Assembly (NCBI GenBank): GCA_963169235.1
Contig: CAUJCX010000026.1
Location: 1-64,000, forward strand
From: Actinomycetota bacterium
GTDB lineage: Bacteria > Actinomycetota > Thermoleophilia > Miltoncostaeales > Miltoncostaeaceae
Direction of reading: 5' to 3'
Length of the DNA: 64,000 nt
The position numbers were made by a program, and so were the translations under genes. The notes beneath the pieces are model-generated. The model was not told the DNA's origin, did no database searches, and saw only the letters and a list, made by a program, of their open reading frames with translations. Numbering within the stretch: the first letter of the stretch is position 1; the number at the start of each line of letters is the position of its first letter. Below are positions 8,685 through 15,962 of this stretch, in pieces.

Positions 8685-9365
8685 CTACCCCGGAGACGCC
8701 GCGGCGGGCATCGGCACGGTGGCGCACATGTCGGCCCACTGCTGGGCCGCAGCGGCGTCGCCCGCGACCTCCACGGCTCCTCCGGCGGCCATGTGGGCGA
8801 CGGGCAGCGGCCCGTACATGGTCATCACGATCGCGTTGCCCGGTCCTCGCAGCACGAAGTCGCCGTCGGCCGCGTCCACCGCCTCGGGCAAGGGGCGGCC
8901 ATCGCGGCTGATGTGGACGGTGAACTGCTCGCGCCCCATGTCGAAGCCCGCCACCAGGGACGATCCCGCCGCGAGGTCGGGGTCCATCATCAGGTTCAGC
9001 GACACCACGGCTGACGTGGGGCTGATGAACTTGCGCGGATCGTGTCCGGGCTGGGTCAGGCCCCAGCGGGCGACCTCCAGCAGCACGCCGCGGAGCCCCC
9101 GGCCGGACGGGGTCAGCGCGTAGTACCCCAGGCCGGGCGGGTGGATCACGAGGCCCGCGTCGATCAGCTGGTCGAGGCGCCCCTTCAGCACACCCGGGGT
9201 GATGCCGGGCAGGCCCTCACGGATCGCCTGGAACCGCTTGGCGCTGAGCATGAGCTCGCGTACCACCAGCAAGGCCCAGCGATCACCGATGATGTTGAGG
9301 GCGTGTCCCAGCGGGCAGCCCTCGTCGTAGCGCAGGCGTCGTTCGCCGCCCTCAGACGAAGTCAT
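8685..9365 (-). CDS. HxlR-family transcriptional regulator with SCP2-like domain
   Basis: A 226-aa protein. Residues about 10-105 are an HxlR winged helix: the conserved Cys of DEGCPLGHALNIIGDRWALLVVREL, then FQAIREGLPGITPGVLKGRL, the recognition helix, and the wing ending YALTPSGRGL. Residues about 115-225 resemble a sterol-carrier/alkyl-sulfatase-like (SCP2) ligand pocket, a fusion seen in this subgroup. It probably senses a small molecule or redox state and controls the divergent DUF1428/VOC genes, whose start lies 87 bp away. It converges on the frameshifted secreted gene, 7 bp apart. Confidence 0.85.
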   Translation of the reverse strand: MTSSEGGERRLRYDEGCPLGHALNIIGDRWALLVVRELMLSAKRFQAIREGLPGITPGVLKGRLDQLIDAGLVIHPPGLGYYALTPSGRGLRGVLLEVARWGLTQPGHDPRKFISPTSAVVSLNLMMDPDLAAGSSLVAGFDMGREQFTVHISRDGRPLPEAVDAADGDFVLRGPGNAIVMTMYGPLPVAHMAAGGAVEVAGDAAAAQQWADMCATVPMPAAASPG

Positions 9366-9452
9366 GTTTCAATACTACCGGTTGCTTTTTCATACCGTCG
9401 CGTGTTGGATCGTCCCCATCGCACCGATCGACACCGACGAAAGGTTGCTCCG
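9366..9452. promoter_or_regulatory. Divergent promoter region of the HxlR gene
   Basis: This 87-bp space is AT-rich next to the regulator. On the minus strand TAGTAT (9372-9377) could be a -10 box almost adjacent to the regulator start. ACCGGT at 9377-9382 is a 6-bp palindrome flanked by partly matching bases. GAAAGG at 9439-9444 is the ribosome binding site of the plus-strand gene. The operator itself is not certain. Confidence 0.3.
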
Positions 9453-9815
9453 ATGACGTACTACTCGGGATTCGTACTCGCGGTTCCCACGGCCCAAAAA
9501 CAGGCTTATGTGGATCATGCCCGCGACTCATGGTCGATCCTCCGACGTTTCGGCGCTGTACGCAACGTGGAGTGCTGGGGCGATGACGTCCGTCATGGCG
9601 AGGTGACCGATTTTCCGCGGGCCGTGAAGGCGACGGCCGACGAGACCGTGGTGTTCTCGTGGATCGAGTGGCCCGACCGTGCGACCGCAGATCGTGCCGA
9701 GAAGGCCATGATGGACGATCCTGAGATGCACGAGATGGCGAAGAACATGCCGTTCGACGCCGGCCGCATGATCTACGCCGGGTTCGCCCCGGTGTTCGAC
9801 AGCGGCGCCTCGTAA
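9453..9815 (+). CDS. DUF1428 family protein
   Basis: A 120-aa protein of the DUF1428 (YbaA-like) family, which has a dimeric alpha/beta barrel fold of unknown biochemical role. It opens MTYYSGFVLAVPTAQKQAY, and the family core is seen in ECWGDDVRHGEVTDFPRAV, ETVVFSWIEWPDRATAD and MPFDAGRMIYAGF. Length matches the family. GAAAGG lies 8 bp before the ATG. The VOC gene follows after 33 bp and is probably in the same operon, under the divergent HxlR regulator. Confidence 0.9.
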   Translation: MTYYSGFVLAVPTAQKQAYVDHARDSWSILRRFGAVRNVECWGDDVRHGEVTDFPRAVKATADETVVFSWIEWPDRATADRAEKAMMDDPEMHEMAKNMPFDAGRMIYAGFAPVFDSGAS

Positions 9816-9848
9816 CGACCCTCCCCCCACGACGGAAAGGCACCACTC

Positions 9849-10634
9849 ATGGCGACGTACAGCGTGCCCCAGGGAACCCCGTGCTGGTACGAGCTGACGA
9901 CCACCGACCTCGGCGCCGCGGAGGCGTTCTACGGCACGGTGCTGGGCTGGACCTGCCAGGACTCGGGCATGGAGGGCTTCACGTACCACCTGGCCTCGAG
10001 CCCGCACGGCATGGTCGCGGGCATGATGACCAACGAGCAGATGCCCCCGGGCGTCCCGCCGAACTGGCTCATCTACTTCGTGGTCGACGACTGCGACCGG
10101 GCGACCGCCGACATCACCTCCCGGGGCGGCGGCGTGCTGCACGGGCCGGTCGACGTCCCCGGCACCGGGCGGTTCGCCGCGTGCGCCGACCCGCAGGGAG
10201 CGGTGTTCGGCGTGCTCCAGCCGGAGGCGATGGACGCGCCGCCGCCCGGCACGCCCGCGTTCGACCAGGAGACTCCCGGGCACGGCAACTGGCACGAGCT
10301 GATGACCAGCGACCCGGACGCGGCGTTCGCGTTCTACGCGCAGCTGTTCGGCTGGGCCAAGGACGAGGCGCTGCAGATGGACGGCATGGAGGGCTCGTAC
10401 CAGACGTTCAGCCACGACGGCCGGCGCATCGGCGGGATGATGGGCCTGGGTGACGCGCCGGTGCCCGCGTGGCTGCCGTACTTCGCCATCGACGGGGTCG
10501 AGGCGGCCATGGGCCGCATCAGCGGTGCCGGGGGCACCGTGATCCACGGGCCCACCGAGGTGCCGGGGCCGGCGGTCATCGCCGTCGCGCACGACCCCCA
10601 GGGTGCGTACTTCGCGGTGGTCGGGCCGAAGTAG
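9849..10634 (+). CDS. VOC family protein with two glyoxalase-like domains
   Basis: A 261-aa protein built of two vicinal-oxygen-chelate modules (residues about 8-120 and 137-258). Each begins with W-[HY]-E-L-[MT]-T and ends in DPQGA-[VY]-F. The first half has PCWYELTTTDLGAAEAFYG and the second GNWHELMTSDPDAAFAFYA. VOC proteins bind metals or hydrophobic ligands and include glyoxalase I, dioxygenases and drug-binding proteins; the substrate is not predictable. The domain pair resembles hydroxylase-type (CFP30-like) actinobacterial proteins. The ribosome binding site GGAAAGG precedes the ATG. It probably shares an operon with the DUF1428 gene. Confidence 0.9.
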   Translation: MATYSVPQGTPCWYELTTTDLGAAEAFYGTVLGWTCQDSGMEGFTYHLASSPHGMVAGMMTNEQMPPGVPPNWLIYFVVDDCDRATADITSRGGGVLHGPVDVPGTGRFAACADPQGAVFGVLQPEAMDAPPPGTPAFDQETPGHGNWHELMTSDPDAAFAFYAQLFGWAKDEALQMDGMEGSYQTFSHDGRRIGGMMGLGDAPVPAWLPYFAIDGVEAAMGRISGAGGTVIHGPTEVPGPAVIAVAHDPQGAYFAVVGPK

Positions 10635-10649
10635 CCCGCGACGTCGGGC

Positions 10650-10680
10650 GGCCGGGTCCCGGAGCGCCGGGGACCCGGCC
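10650..10680 (+). terminator. Rho-independent type hairpin after the VOC gene
   Basis: An 11-bp perfect inverted repeat, GGCCGGGTCCC and GGGACCCGGCC, with a 9-nt loop lies 15 bp after the VOC stop. No U tract follows. Confidence 0.6.
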
Positions 10681-10807
10681 GTGGGACGACATTCACCGCG
10701 CAGGGAGTGACATCCGGCCCCATCGGACGGTGGCGGGGTCAAGTTCGCGCGGGGTGTGCCGATGCCACGCGAGCCCCCCACCCGCACCCCGACGAACGGA
10801 AACGGCG

Positions 10808-12934
10808 TTGCTCCTTTGTTCCCGTCGCGCGCTGCGCGGCGCCCTCGTGGTCCTCGCGACGCTCCTCGCCGGCCTGCCGGCCGTGCCCAGCGCGCAGGCC
10901 GCCGACATCACCCCTCGGGCCGCGCTGGCGGTCAGCGTCGACAGCACCGGGATCCCCAACGGCTCGACGGGTGCACCCGTCTACTGGGACTGGCAGCGCA
11001 TCACCATGCGCCTCACGTGGTCGGTGCCGGACGGCTCGGCGCCGGGCGACACGTTCAGCGTGGCGCTGGACCCCGCGCTGCGCGCGAGCAGCTTCATCCC
11101 GTTCGACCTGCGTGATTCGTCGGGTGCCGTGGTGGCGACGGCCGCGGTGGCGGGCGGCAACGTGGTGTTCACGCTGACCGACTACGTGCGCACCCACACG
11201 GGCGTGCACGGCGACGCGTTCTTCGCACTCGCGTTCAACACGTCGTCGTTCTCCTCGACGACACCCAACTACGTCGACGTGTACGGCACCCGGGTGGGCG
11301 TGAACATGGACCCGGGCCCGGACGGCCTGTGGAACTACAAGTACGGCTACTGGCAGCCCAACGAGACCACGGCCACCGCCCGCGACGCCAACGGGGTGCT
11401 GGTGCAGCGCGACAAGCCGCACATCCGCTGGGTGGTGCAGCTCAAGTCGCGGGTCGCCTCGCCCGAGCGCGACTGGTCGTCGCTCACCATCACCGACGTG
11501 CCGTCGACCGGATCTCACTTCAACTGCACCCAGGCGGGTGCCGCATGGCCGGGCCTGCGTCCCGAGGTGGACGTGGTGCGCCAGGGCGCCGCGACGGCGC
11601 CGCAGGTGACCGTGGTGTCGTGCGCACCCGACAAGCTGGTGCTGCGGGTGACCAAGCAGGCCTCCGACCGGGGCGTGTACCGCGTCGGCTTCGACGGCTG
11701 GCTCGACGTCGACACGCAGGGCCGCCCGGTGTACCGCGACGCGCAGAACAACTGGCACCTGGGCTTCAACCCCGAGGGCTACGGCAACGAGGCAGCCCTC
11801 GACTACGACGGCTGGAAGGACTCTTTCGCGACCGTCACCGAGCGCACCGCCCAGGGCGGGGCCGCGACGGGTACCGGCGTGGCGCCGCGGGTGGACGTCG
11901 AGAAGTACGCGGGCACGTGGGCGGGCGTAAAGTTCGTCAACGGCGTCGCCGTGCTGGACGAGTCGGGTCAGCCCGCGTCGCTGCCGCAGCTCGACCACGA
12001 CGCCGCCCCGGGCCTCGCGGTGTCACCCGAGAACGCGACGGCGATCACCATCACCGTCACCAACACGGGCACCGAGGTGCTCAACGACGTGGTCGTGACC
12101 GACGAGGACGGCGCCGCCGACCCCGACCTGTCGGGCTTCTCGTGCACGTACAAGGGCGCCACCACGATGCCGTTCCAGGGCTTCGCACCCGCCGACACGA
12201 TCACGTGCACCGTGTCGCTGCGGGGGGCGTTCGGCAGCACCCACCGCGACACCGCCGTCGTCACCGCGCGCGGCGCGGGCACCGGCACCGCGGTGCGCGA
12301 CGCCGACCAGTTCAACGCCGTGTACAGCCTGGGCGCGCCCGTCGTGTACATGCCGCCCGCCACCGTGGCGCAGATCATCGTGAACCCGGTCGACGCGCCC
12401 AGCACCACGCCCCTGGCGCCCACCGTGGCCGTCGCCACCGACAGCCCGGTGCTGGTGTCACCGGCCCCGGCGGACGCGGGCATCTCGGGCCGTCCGGCGA
12501 ACCGTCCCCAGCTGGCGCTGCGCAAGCGGGCGCTGGCCCGGGCGGTGCGCGTGGGCGGCACCGCCCGCTGGCAGATCGTCGTGCGCAACACGGGCGGCGG
12601 CGTCGCCCAGCGCGTGCGCGTGTGTGACACCCCGCCGGCGCACCTGGTCGTCACCGGCCCCCGCACGGCGACCGTGCGCGTCGCCGGAAAGGCCCAGCGC
12701 CTGCGCGTCGCCGCCGTGCGTGGCGCGTCGTGCATCACCGTGCCCCGCCTCGCGCCGGGCGCGTCCGTGGTGTGGACCGTCACCGCGACCGTCACCCCCG
12801 GCGCCCGCCGGAGCGTGGCGAACTCGGCCACCGCCACGGCGGCCGGCCTGCCCGTGGCCCGCACCGTGTCGGCCCCCACCCTGGTGGCGCCGCCGCGTCC
12901 GCGTCCCCGGGTGACGCCCGCCGTCACGGGCTGA
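10808..12934 (+). CDS. Large secreted MSCRAMM-like adhesin with DUF11-type repeats
   Basis: A protein of about 708 aa. The signal peptide is MLLCSRRALRGALVVLATLL, cleaved near AQAAD. The N-terminal half resembles the Ig-like ligand-binding domains of MSCRAMM adhesins: VYWDWQRITMRLTWSVPDG, SFIPFDLRDSSG and FTLTDYVRTHTG, which recalls the TYTFTDYVD motif of staphylococcal SdrG/ClfA. Then come a beta-sandwich (DRGVYRVGFDGWLDVD), a DUF11-like module (ITITVTNTGTEVLNDVVVTD) and a second one near the C terminus. It ends RVTPAVTG with no LPXTG motif, membrane anchor or basic tail. TTG at 10808 is the best start before the signal peptide, but the ribosome site is weak. A close paralogue lies at 43800-45908. 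Confidence 0.8.
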   Translation: MLLCSRRALRGALVVLATLLAGLPAVPSAQAADITPRAALAVSVDSTGIPNGSTGAPVYWDWQRITMRLTWSVPDGSAPGDTFSVALDPALRASSFIPFDLRDSSGAVVATAAVAGGNVVFTLTDYVRTHTGVHGDAFFALAFNTSSFSSTTPNYVDVYGTRVGVNMDPGPDGLWNYKYGYWQPNETTATARDANGVLVQRDKPHIRWVVQLKSRVASPERDWSSLTITDVPSTGSHFNCTQAGAAWPGLRPEVDVVRQGAATAPQVTVVSCAPDKLVLRVTKQASDRGVYRVGFDGWLDVDTQGRPVYRDAQNNWHLGFNPEGYGNEAALDYDGWKDSFATVTERTAQGGAATGTGVAPRVDVEKYAGTWAGVKFVNGVAVLDESGQPASLPQLDHDAAPGLAVSPENATAITITVTNTGTEVLNDVVVTDEDGAADPDLSGFSCTYKGATTMPFQGFAPADTITCTVSLRGAFGSTHRDTAVVTARGAGTGTAVRDADQFNAVYSLGAPVVYMPPATVAQIIVNPVDAPSTTPLAPTVAVATDSPVLVSPAPADAGISGRPANRPQLALRKRALARAVRVGGTARWQIVVRNTGGGVAQRVRVCDTPPAHLVVTGPRTATVRVAGKAQRLRVAAVRGASCITVPRLAPGASVVWTVTATVTPGARRSVANSATATAAGLPVARTVSAPTLVAPPRPRPRVTPAVTG

Positions 12935-13000
12935 CGCCGGGGTCCGAGGAGGGTGGCGGCTATGGCCGTCGCCCCCCTCGGGATGCCGCAGGCGCCCGGC

Positions 13001-13006
13001 TATGAT
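13001..13006 (+). promoter_or_regulatory. -10 box of the tRNA-Met gene
   Basis: TATGAT lies 11 bp before the first base of the tRNA, an excellent match to a housekeeping -10 box. No convincing -35 box is seen. Confidence 0.5.
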
Positions 13007-13016
13007 CCGGCGCCAG

Positions 13017-13090
13017 GGGCGTGTAGCTCAGTTGGTCAGAGCAGGGGACTCATAATCCTTTGGTCGCTGGTTCGAGCCCAGCCGCGCCCA
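13017..13090 (+). tRNA. tRNA-Met (CAT anticodon)
   Basis: A full 74-nt cloverleaf can be drawn. The acceptor stem GGGCGTG pairs with CGCGCCC and is followed by discriminator A. The D-arm is GCTC/GAGC. The anticodon stem GGGGA pairs with TCCTT (two G-U pairs) around loop CTCATAA, giving anticodon CAT. The T-arm is GCTGG-TTCGAGC-CCAGC. CCA is not encoded. An initiator tRNA would normally show three G-C pairs at the lower anticodon stem and a C-A mismatch at 1-72. Here the acceptor is paired at position 1, so it is an elongator Met tRNA, or a CAT-anticodon Ile2 tRNA modified with lysidine. Confidence 0.95.
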
Positions 13091-13115
13091 CTCCCGCGCG
13101 ACCGTGGCGCGCCCG

Positions 13116-14150
13116 TCAGCGGGGAGCGCGGTACACGAGGACCGGGCGGAACACCCCGGCCCAGACCGCCCGCCCCGGCGCCGCGCTGCGCACGTCCTGC
13201 TCGATGTCGAGCGTCTCGCCGCCGCCGAACACGCGGGGCGTGCGCACCCGGCACCGCCCCGACGCACCGAACGCGGCGGCGGGCGCACACAACACGTTGC
13301 CGCCCAGGCTGACGCGCCAGGCGGCCCGCGAACCCCACTGACGGCGCTCGGACTCGTCGAACACGAACTCCCCCTCCACGCCGACGATCTTCGCCCCCGC
13401 CGGGACCCGGAGGGCGCTCAACCGAAACCGCATCACCCCGATGGCGTCCACCGACGAGTACCGGCTGCCGCACTGCACCACGTCGCGGTACCGGCGCTCG
13501 CCCCGCACCTGCATCCACGCCACCTTGCCCCCCGGCCGGCTTCCGGGGCCGAAGCAGACGTCGCGGGGATCGTCGGCGTCGTTGCGTACGAACACCGGTG
13601 TCAGCCGCGCCCGCCTCACCGGGCCCCACGACCGCCGAGGCGGCGACGCCGCCGCGGCCCCGGCGTGCGGCGCGGGGGCCGCCTCGCGCGTCGCGGCCGC
13701 AGGCGGCGGCGCCGGGGATGGCGGGGCGGCGCCGTGCTGCCCGAGGCCCGGGATGCCCGTGCCGCTCGCGATGAGGAACCCCGCTCCCCCGGCGAGCGCG
13801 GCGGCGCACGCCGTCAGCGCCAGCCCGCGCGGGCCGCCCCGGCGACCGCGGGGCTCCCGCCCGGGAAGCACGGCGGTCTCGGACGACGAGGCCGGCGTCC
13901 CACCGGCCGGCGGGGGCGGTGCGGGCACGATCACCGTGTCCTCATCCCTGTCCACCGGGGGCACCAGAACGGTGTCCGTGGCCACGCGCGGCGGAGGGGG
14001 CGGCACGACCGCCGTGTGCCCGTCGCGAACAGCCGGTGCAGCCGCCTGCGACGCCGCGGCTGAGACGTCGGCACCGCACGCACCGCACGTCGCCTGCCCC
14101 GGCACGACGGGCGCCCCGCATGCCGCGCACGCACCGAGCTCACCGGGCAT
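13116..14150 (-). CDS. Zinc-ribbon membrane protein with extracytoplasmic domain
   Basis: A protein of about 344 aa. It begins with a double CxxC zinc ribbon (CAACGAPVVPGQATCGACG), then a Pro-rich linker with repeated TVLVPP, DTVIVPAPPP and TAVLPG segments, then one transmembrane helix (LALTACAAALAGGAGFLIAS, about residue 120). The C-terminal domain after it (about 170-344) is all-beta with conserved Cys (DVCFGPGSRPGG, DVVQCGSRYSS, NVLCAPAAAFGASGRC). The topology would put the ribbon in the cytoplasm and the domain outside. The TVL/TVI segments resemble Thr-Val sites of phospho-signalling linkers, but that is a guess. ATG at 14150 is chosen next to the ribbon; ATG at 14207 is a longer option. 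Confidence 0.75.
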   Translation of the reverse strand: MPGELGACAACGAPVVPGQATCGACGADVSAAASQAAAPAVRDGHTAVVPPPPPRVATDTVLVPPVDRDEDTVIVPAPPPPAGGTPASSSETAVLPGREPRGRRGGPRGLALTACAAALAGGAGFLIASGTGIPGLGQHGAAPPSPAPPPAAATREAAPAPHAGAAAASPPRRSWGPVRRARLTPVFVRNDADDPRDVCFGPGSRPGGKVAWMQVRGERRYRDVVQCGSRYSSVDAIGVMRFRLSALRVPAGAKIVGVEGEFVFDESERRQWGSRAAWRVSLGGNVLCAPAAAFGASGRCRVRTPRVFGGGETLDIEQDVRSAAPGRAVWAGVFRPVLVYRAPR

Positions 14151-14263
14151 CGTCACGCCGGGCTCCCCGGCCTCACCGGCCGGCGCCACCGGCTCCCCAC
14201 GCCGCATCCCCTTCCACCTGGTGATCGCGTCACGGTCGCCGACATCGCCTGCAAGGCCCCCGG

Positions 14264-14773
14264 CTAGCGGATGTAGACCACCGCGTTGTTGCCCCCGCGG
14301 CAGACGGTGGGCGCCCCACCCGCGCAGTACATGGAGTACGACTGCCCGGTGACGGTGCTGTACGCGTACACGGTGGTCGTCCCCCCGCCCGCGCTGTACC
14401 ACTCCGAGCGCACCGCCTCGGCGAAGGCGCAGCTGGTGTTGGGTCCCACGCTCAGGCCCCCTCCACACGACGAACCCGGCGACGACGGCGCGGCGGGGGC
14501 CGCGTGGGCGGCGGTCGCCTGGGCGGCGGCGCGGCGCTTGTCGGCCGCGGCGCGGCGGGCGGCCTGGCGCTGCTGCTGCTCGAGGCGGCGGATGCGCTCG
14601 GTGAGAGCCTTCTGGCGCGCCTTCTCGGCCGCGGCCTTCTGACGCGCCTTCTCGAGCGCGACGCCCTGGGCGCGGGCCTCGTCCACGGCCTTCTGATCGG
14701 TTTCCACCTTGCTGCAGCCCGCCAGCGCGACGGACGCGGCGACACACACTGTGAGGAAAGCCCGGATGCGCAT
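14264..14773 (-). CDS. Coiled-coil lipoprotein of unknown function
   Basis: A 169-aa lipoprotein. The signal peptide ends in the lipobox VALAGC (Cys 20). A highly charged Ala/Lys/Arg/Gln coiled coil follows (about residues 25-90, VDEARAQGVALEKARQKAAA and LTERIRRLEQQQRQAARRAA). The C-terminal domain (about 102-169) contains paired Cys (SSCGGGLSVGPNTSCAFAEA, SMYCAGGAPTVCRGG), probably disulfide-bonded outside the cell. This Cys pattern (NTSCxFAxxV ... Y.V.C) is found in secreted actinobacterial proteins of unknown role. It is divergent, only 20 bp apart, from another coiled-coil lipoprotein gene, so the two may act together. Confidence 0.8.
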   Translation of the reverse strand: MRIRAFLTVCVAASVALAGCSKVETDQKAVDEARAQGVALEKARQKAAAEKARQKALTERIRRLEQQQRQAARRAAADKRRAAAQATAAHAAPAAPSSPGSSCGGGLSVGPNTSCAFAEAVRSEWYSAGGGTTTVYAYSTVTGQSYSMYCAGGAPTVCRGGNNAVVYIR

Positions 14774-14793
14774 AGTGGTAATAAGATAGCCCG

Positions 14794-15876
14794 GTGACCA
14801 TGGGTTTCGGAAGCAGAATCAGCCCTCCGCGCGGCAAAGGGTTCATACGTACTCACCGCGCCGCGTGCGCGGGCGCAGCGACGCTGATGGCGGCCGTCGT
14901 CGTGGCCGGATGCGGCGGAGGCACCGACGCCGCCGACCGGGCCGACACCGCGGCCGCGCAGGCCGAGTGGCAGGCGCGCAGCAAGGCCCTGGAGGCCGAG
15001 CAGGAGACCGCCCGCCTCGAGCAGCAGGTCAAGGACCTCGAGGCGAAGGGGCGCCGGCAGGCCGAGGAGCTGCAGCGCCAGCGAGAGCGGGCCGCCCGCG
15101 AGCGCGCCGAGGCCGTTCGCAAGGCCGCGGCCGCCCGCCGTCGCGCCGCGTCACCGCCGGCCGCGCCGTCGCCAGGCGGCCGCCCCGCGGCGCCGGGGCT
15201 GCGGAGCCTGGTGTCGGGCCAGGTGGGCGTCGCGTACGGCCCCCCCGGGCAGGCGCCCACGGTGGTCGGCGACCTGGCGTCGGGTCCCGGATGGTCCACC
15301 ATGAAGGTGCCGGTCGCCATCGCCGTGTCGCAGCGCAACGGGGGCGCGGCCACCAGCACCATGACGGCCGCCATCACGCAGTCCGACAACGCCTCCGCCA
15401 TGGCGATGTGGACGTCGCTGGGGTCTCCCTCCCGTGCGGGCGCCGCGGTCCAGAGCGTGCTCGCCGCCGGCGGCGACACGGGCACGGTGGTGCAGACGCA
15501 GGTGGTGCGCTCGGGGTTCACGCCGTTCGGCCAGACCGACTGGAGCCTGGCGGCCCAGCAGACGTTCGCCCAGAACCTCGCGTGCATCGAGGGCGCGGCA
15601 CCGGTCGTGCGCCTGATGGGGCAGGTCGACGGGAGCCAGAGCTGGGGGCTGGGGTCGGCCGGCTCCGACCAGCACTTCAAGGGTGGCTGGGGACCGGATC
15701 CCGACGGCAAGTACCTGGTGCGCCAGTTCGGCACCATCCGGGTGCCCTCCGGGGTCGTCGCCGTGGCCATCGCGGTGAGGCCCGCAGACGGACAGTTCGG
15801 TACGGGCACGAGCGAGCTCACCCGCGTGGCCCAGTGGGTGGCTCAGAACGCCAGGGGAGGATCCCCCGCCTGCTGA
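14794..15876 (+). CDS. Coiled-coil lipoprotein with penicillin-recognising serine-hydrolase fold
   Basis: A 360-aa protein. The lipobox is VVAGC (Cys about 40), followed by a coiled coil (about 55-115). The C-terminal domain carries the three active-site motifs of the class A beta-lactamase/PBP fold: STMK at about 168-171, SDN at about 197-199 and KGG at about 296-298. The Omega-loop region (GFTPFGQTDWSLAAQ) shows no Glu equivalent to Glu166 of class A enzymes, so a simple beta-lactamase is less likely than a peptidoglycan peptidase or binding protein. It is anchored outside the membrane. The next gene is a clear tandem paralogue without coiled coil. GTG at 14794 or ATG at 14800 can start it. 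Confidence 0.8.
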   Translation: MTMGFGSRISPPRGKGFIRTHRAACAGAATLMAAVVVAGCGGGTDAADRADTAAAQAEWQARSKALEAEQETARLEQQVKDLEAKGRRQAEELQRQRERAARERAEAVRKAAAARRRAASPPAAPSPGGRPAAPGLRSLVSGQVGVAYGPPGQAPTVVGDLASGPGWSTMKVPVAIAVSQRNGGAATSTMTAAITQSDNASAMAMWTSLGSPSRAGAAVQSVLAAGGDTGTVVQTQVVRSGFTPFGQTDWSLAAQQTFAQNLACIEGAAPVVRLMGQVDGSQSWGLGSAGSDQHFKGGWGPDPDGKYLVRQFGTIRVPSGVVAVAIAVRPADGQFGTGTSELTRVAQWVAQNARGGSPAC

Positions 15877-15962
15877 CGGCCGCAGGGGTCTACGATGCGC
15901 TGGCAGGTCGGCTCCATGGGCGCCATCGCAAATCGTGGTGGCAGACAACGATGGGACAGCGC

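Noticed and set aside
12905-12934. LPXTG sortase signal on the first adhesin
   Set aside because: The ending PAVTG is at the very C terminus, with no Leu-Pro, hydrophobic helix or basic tail after it.
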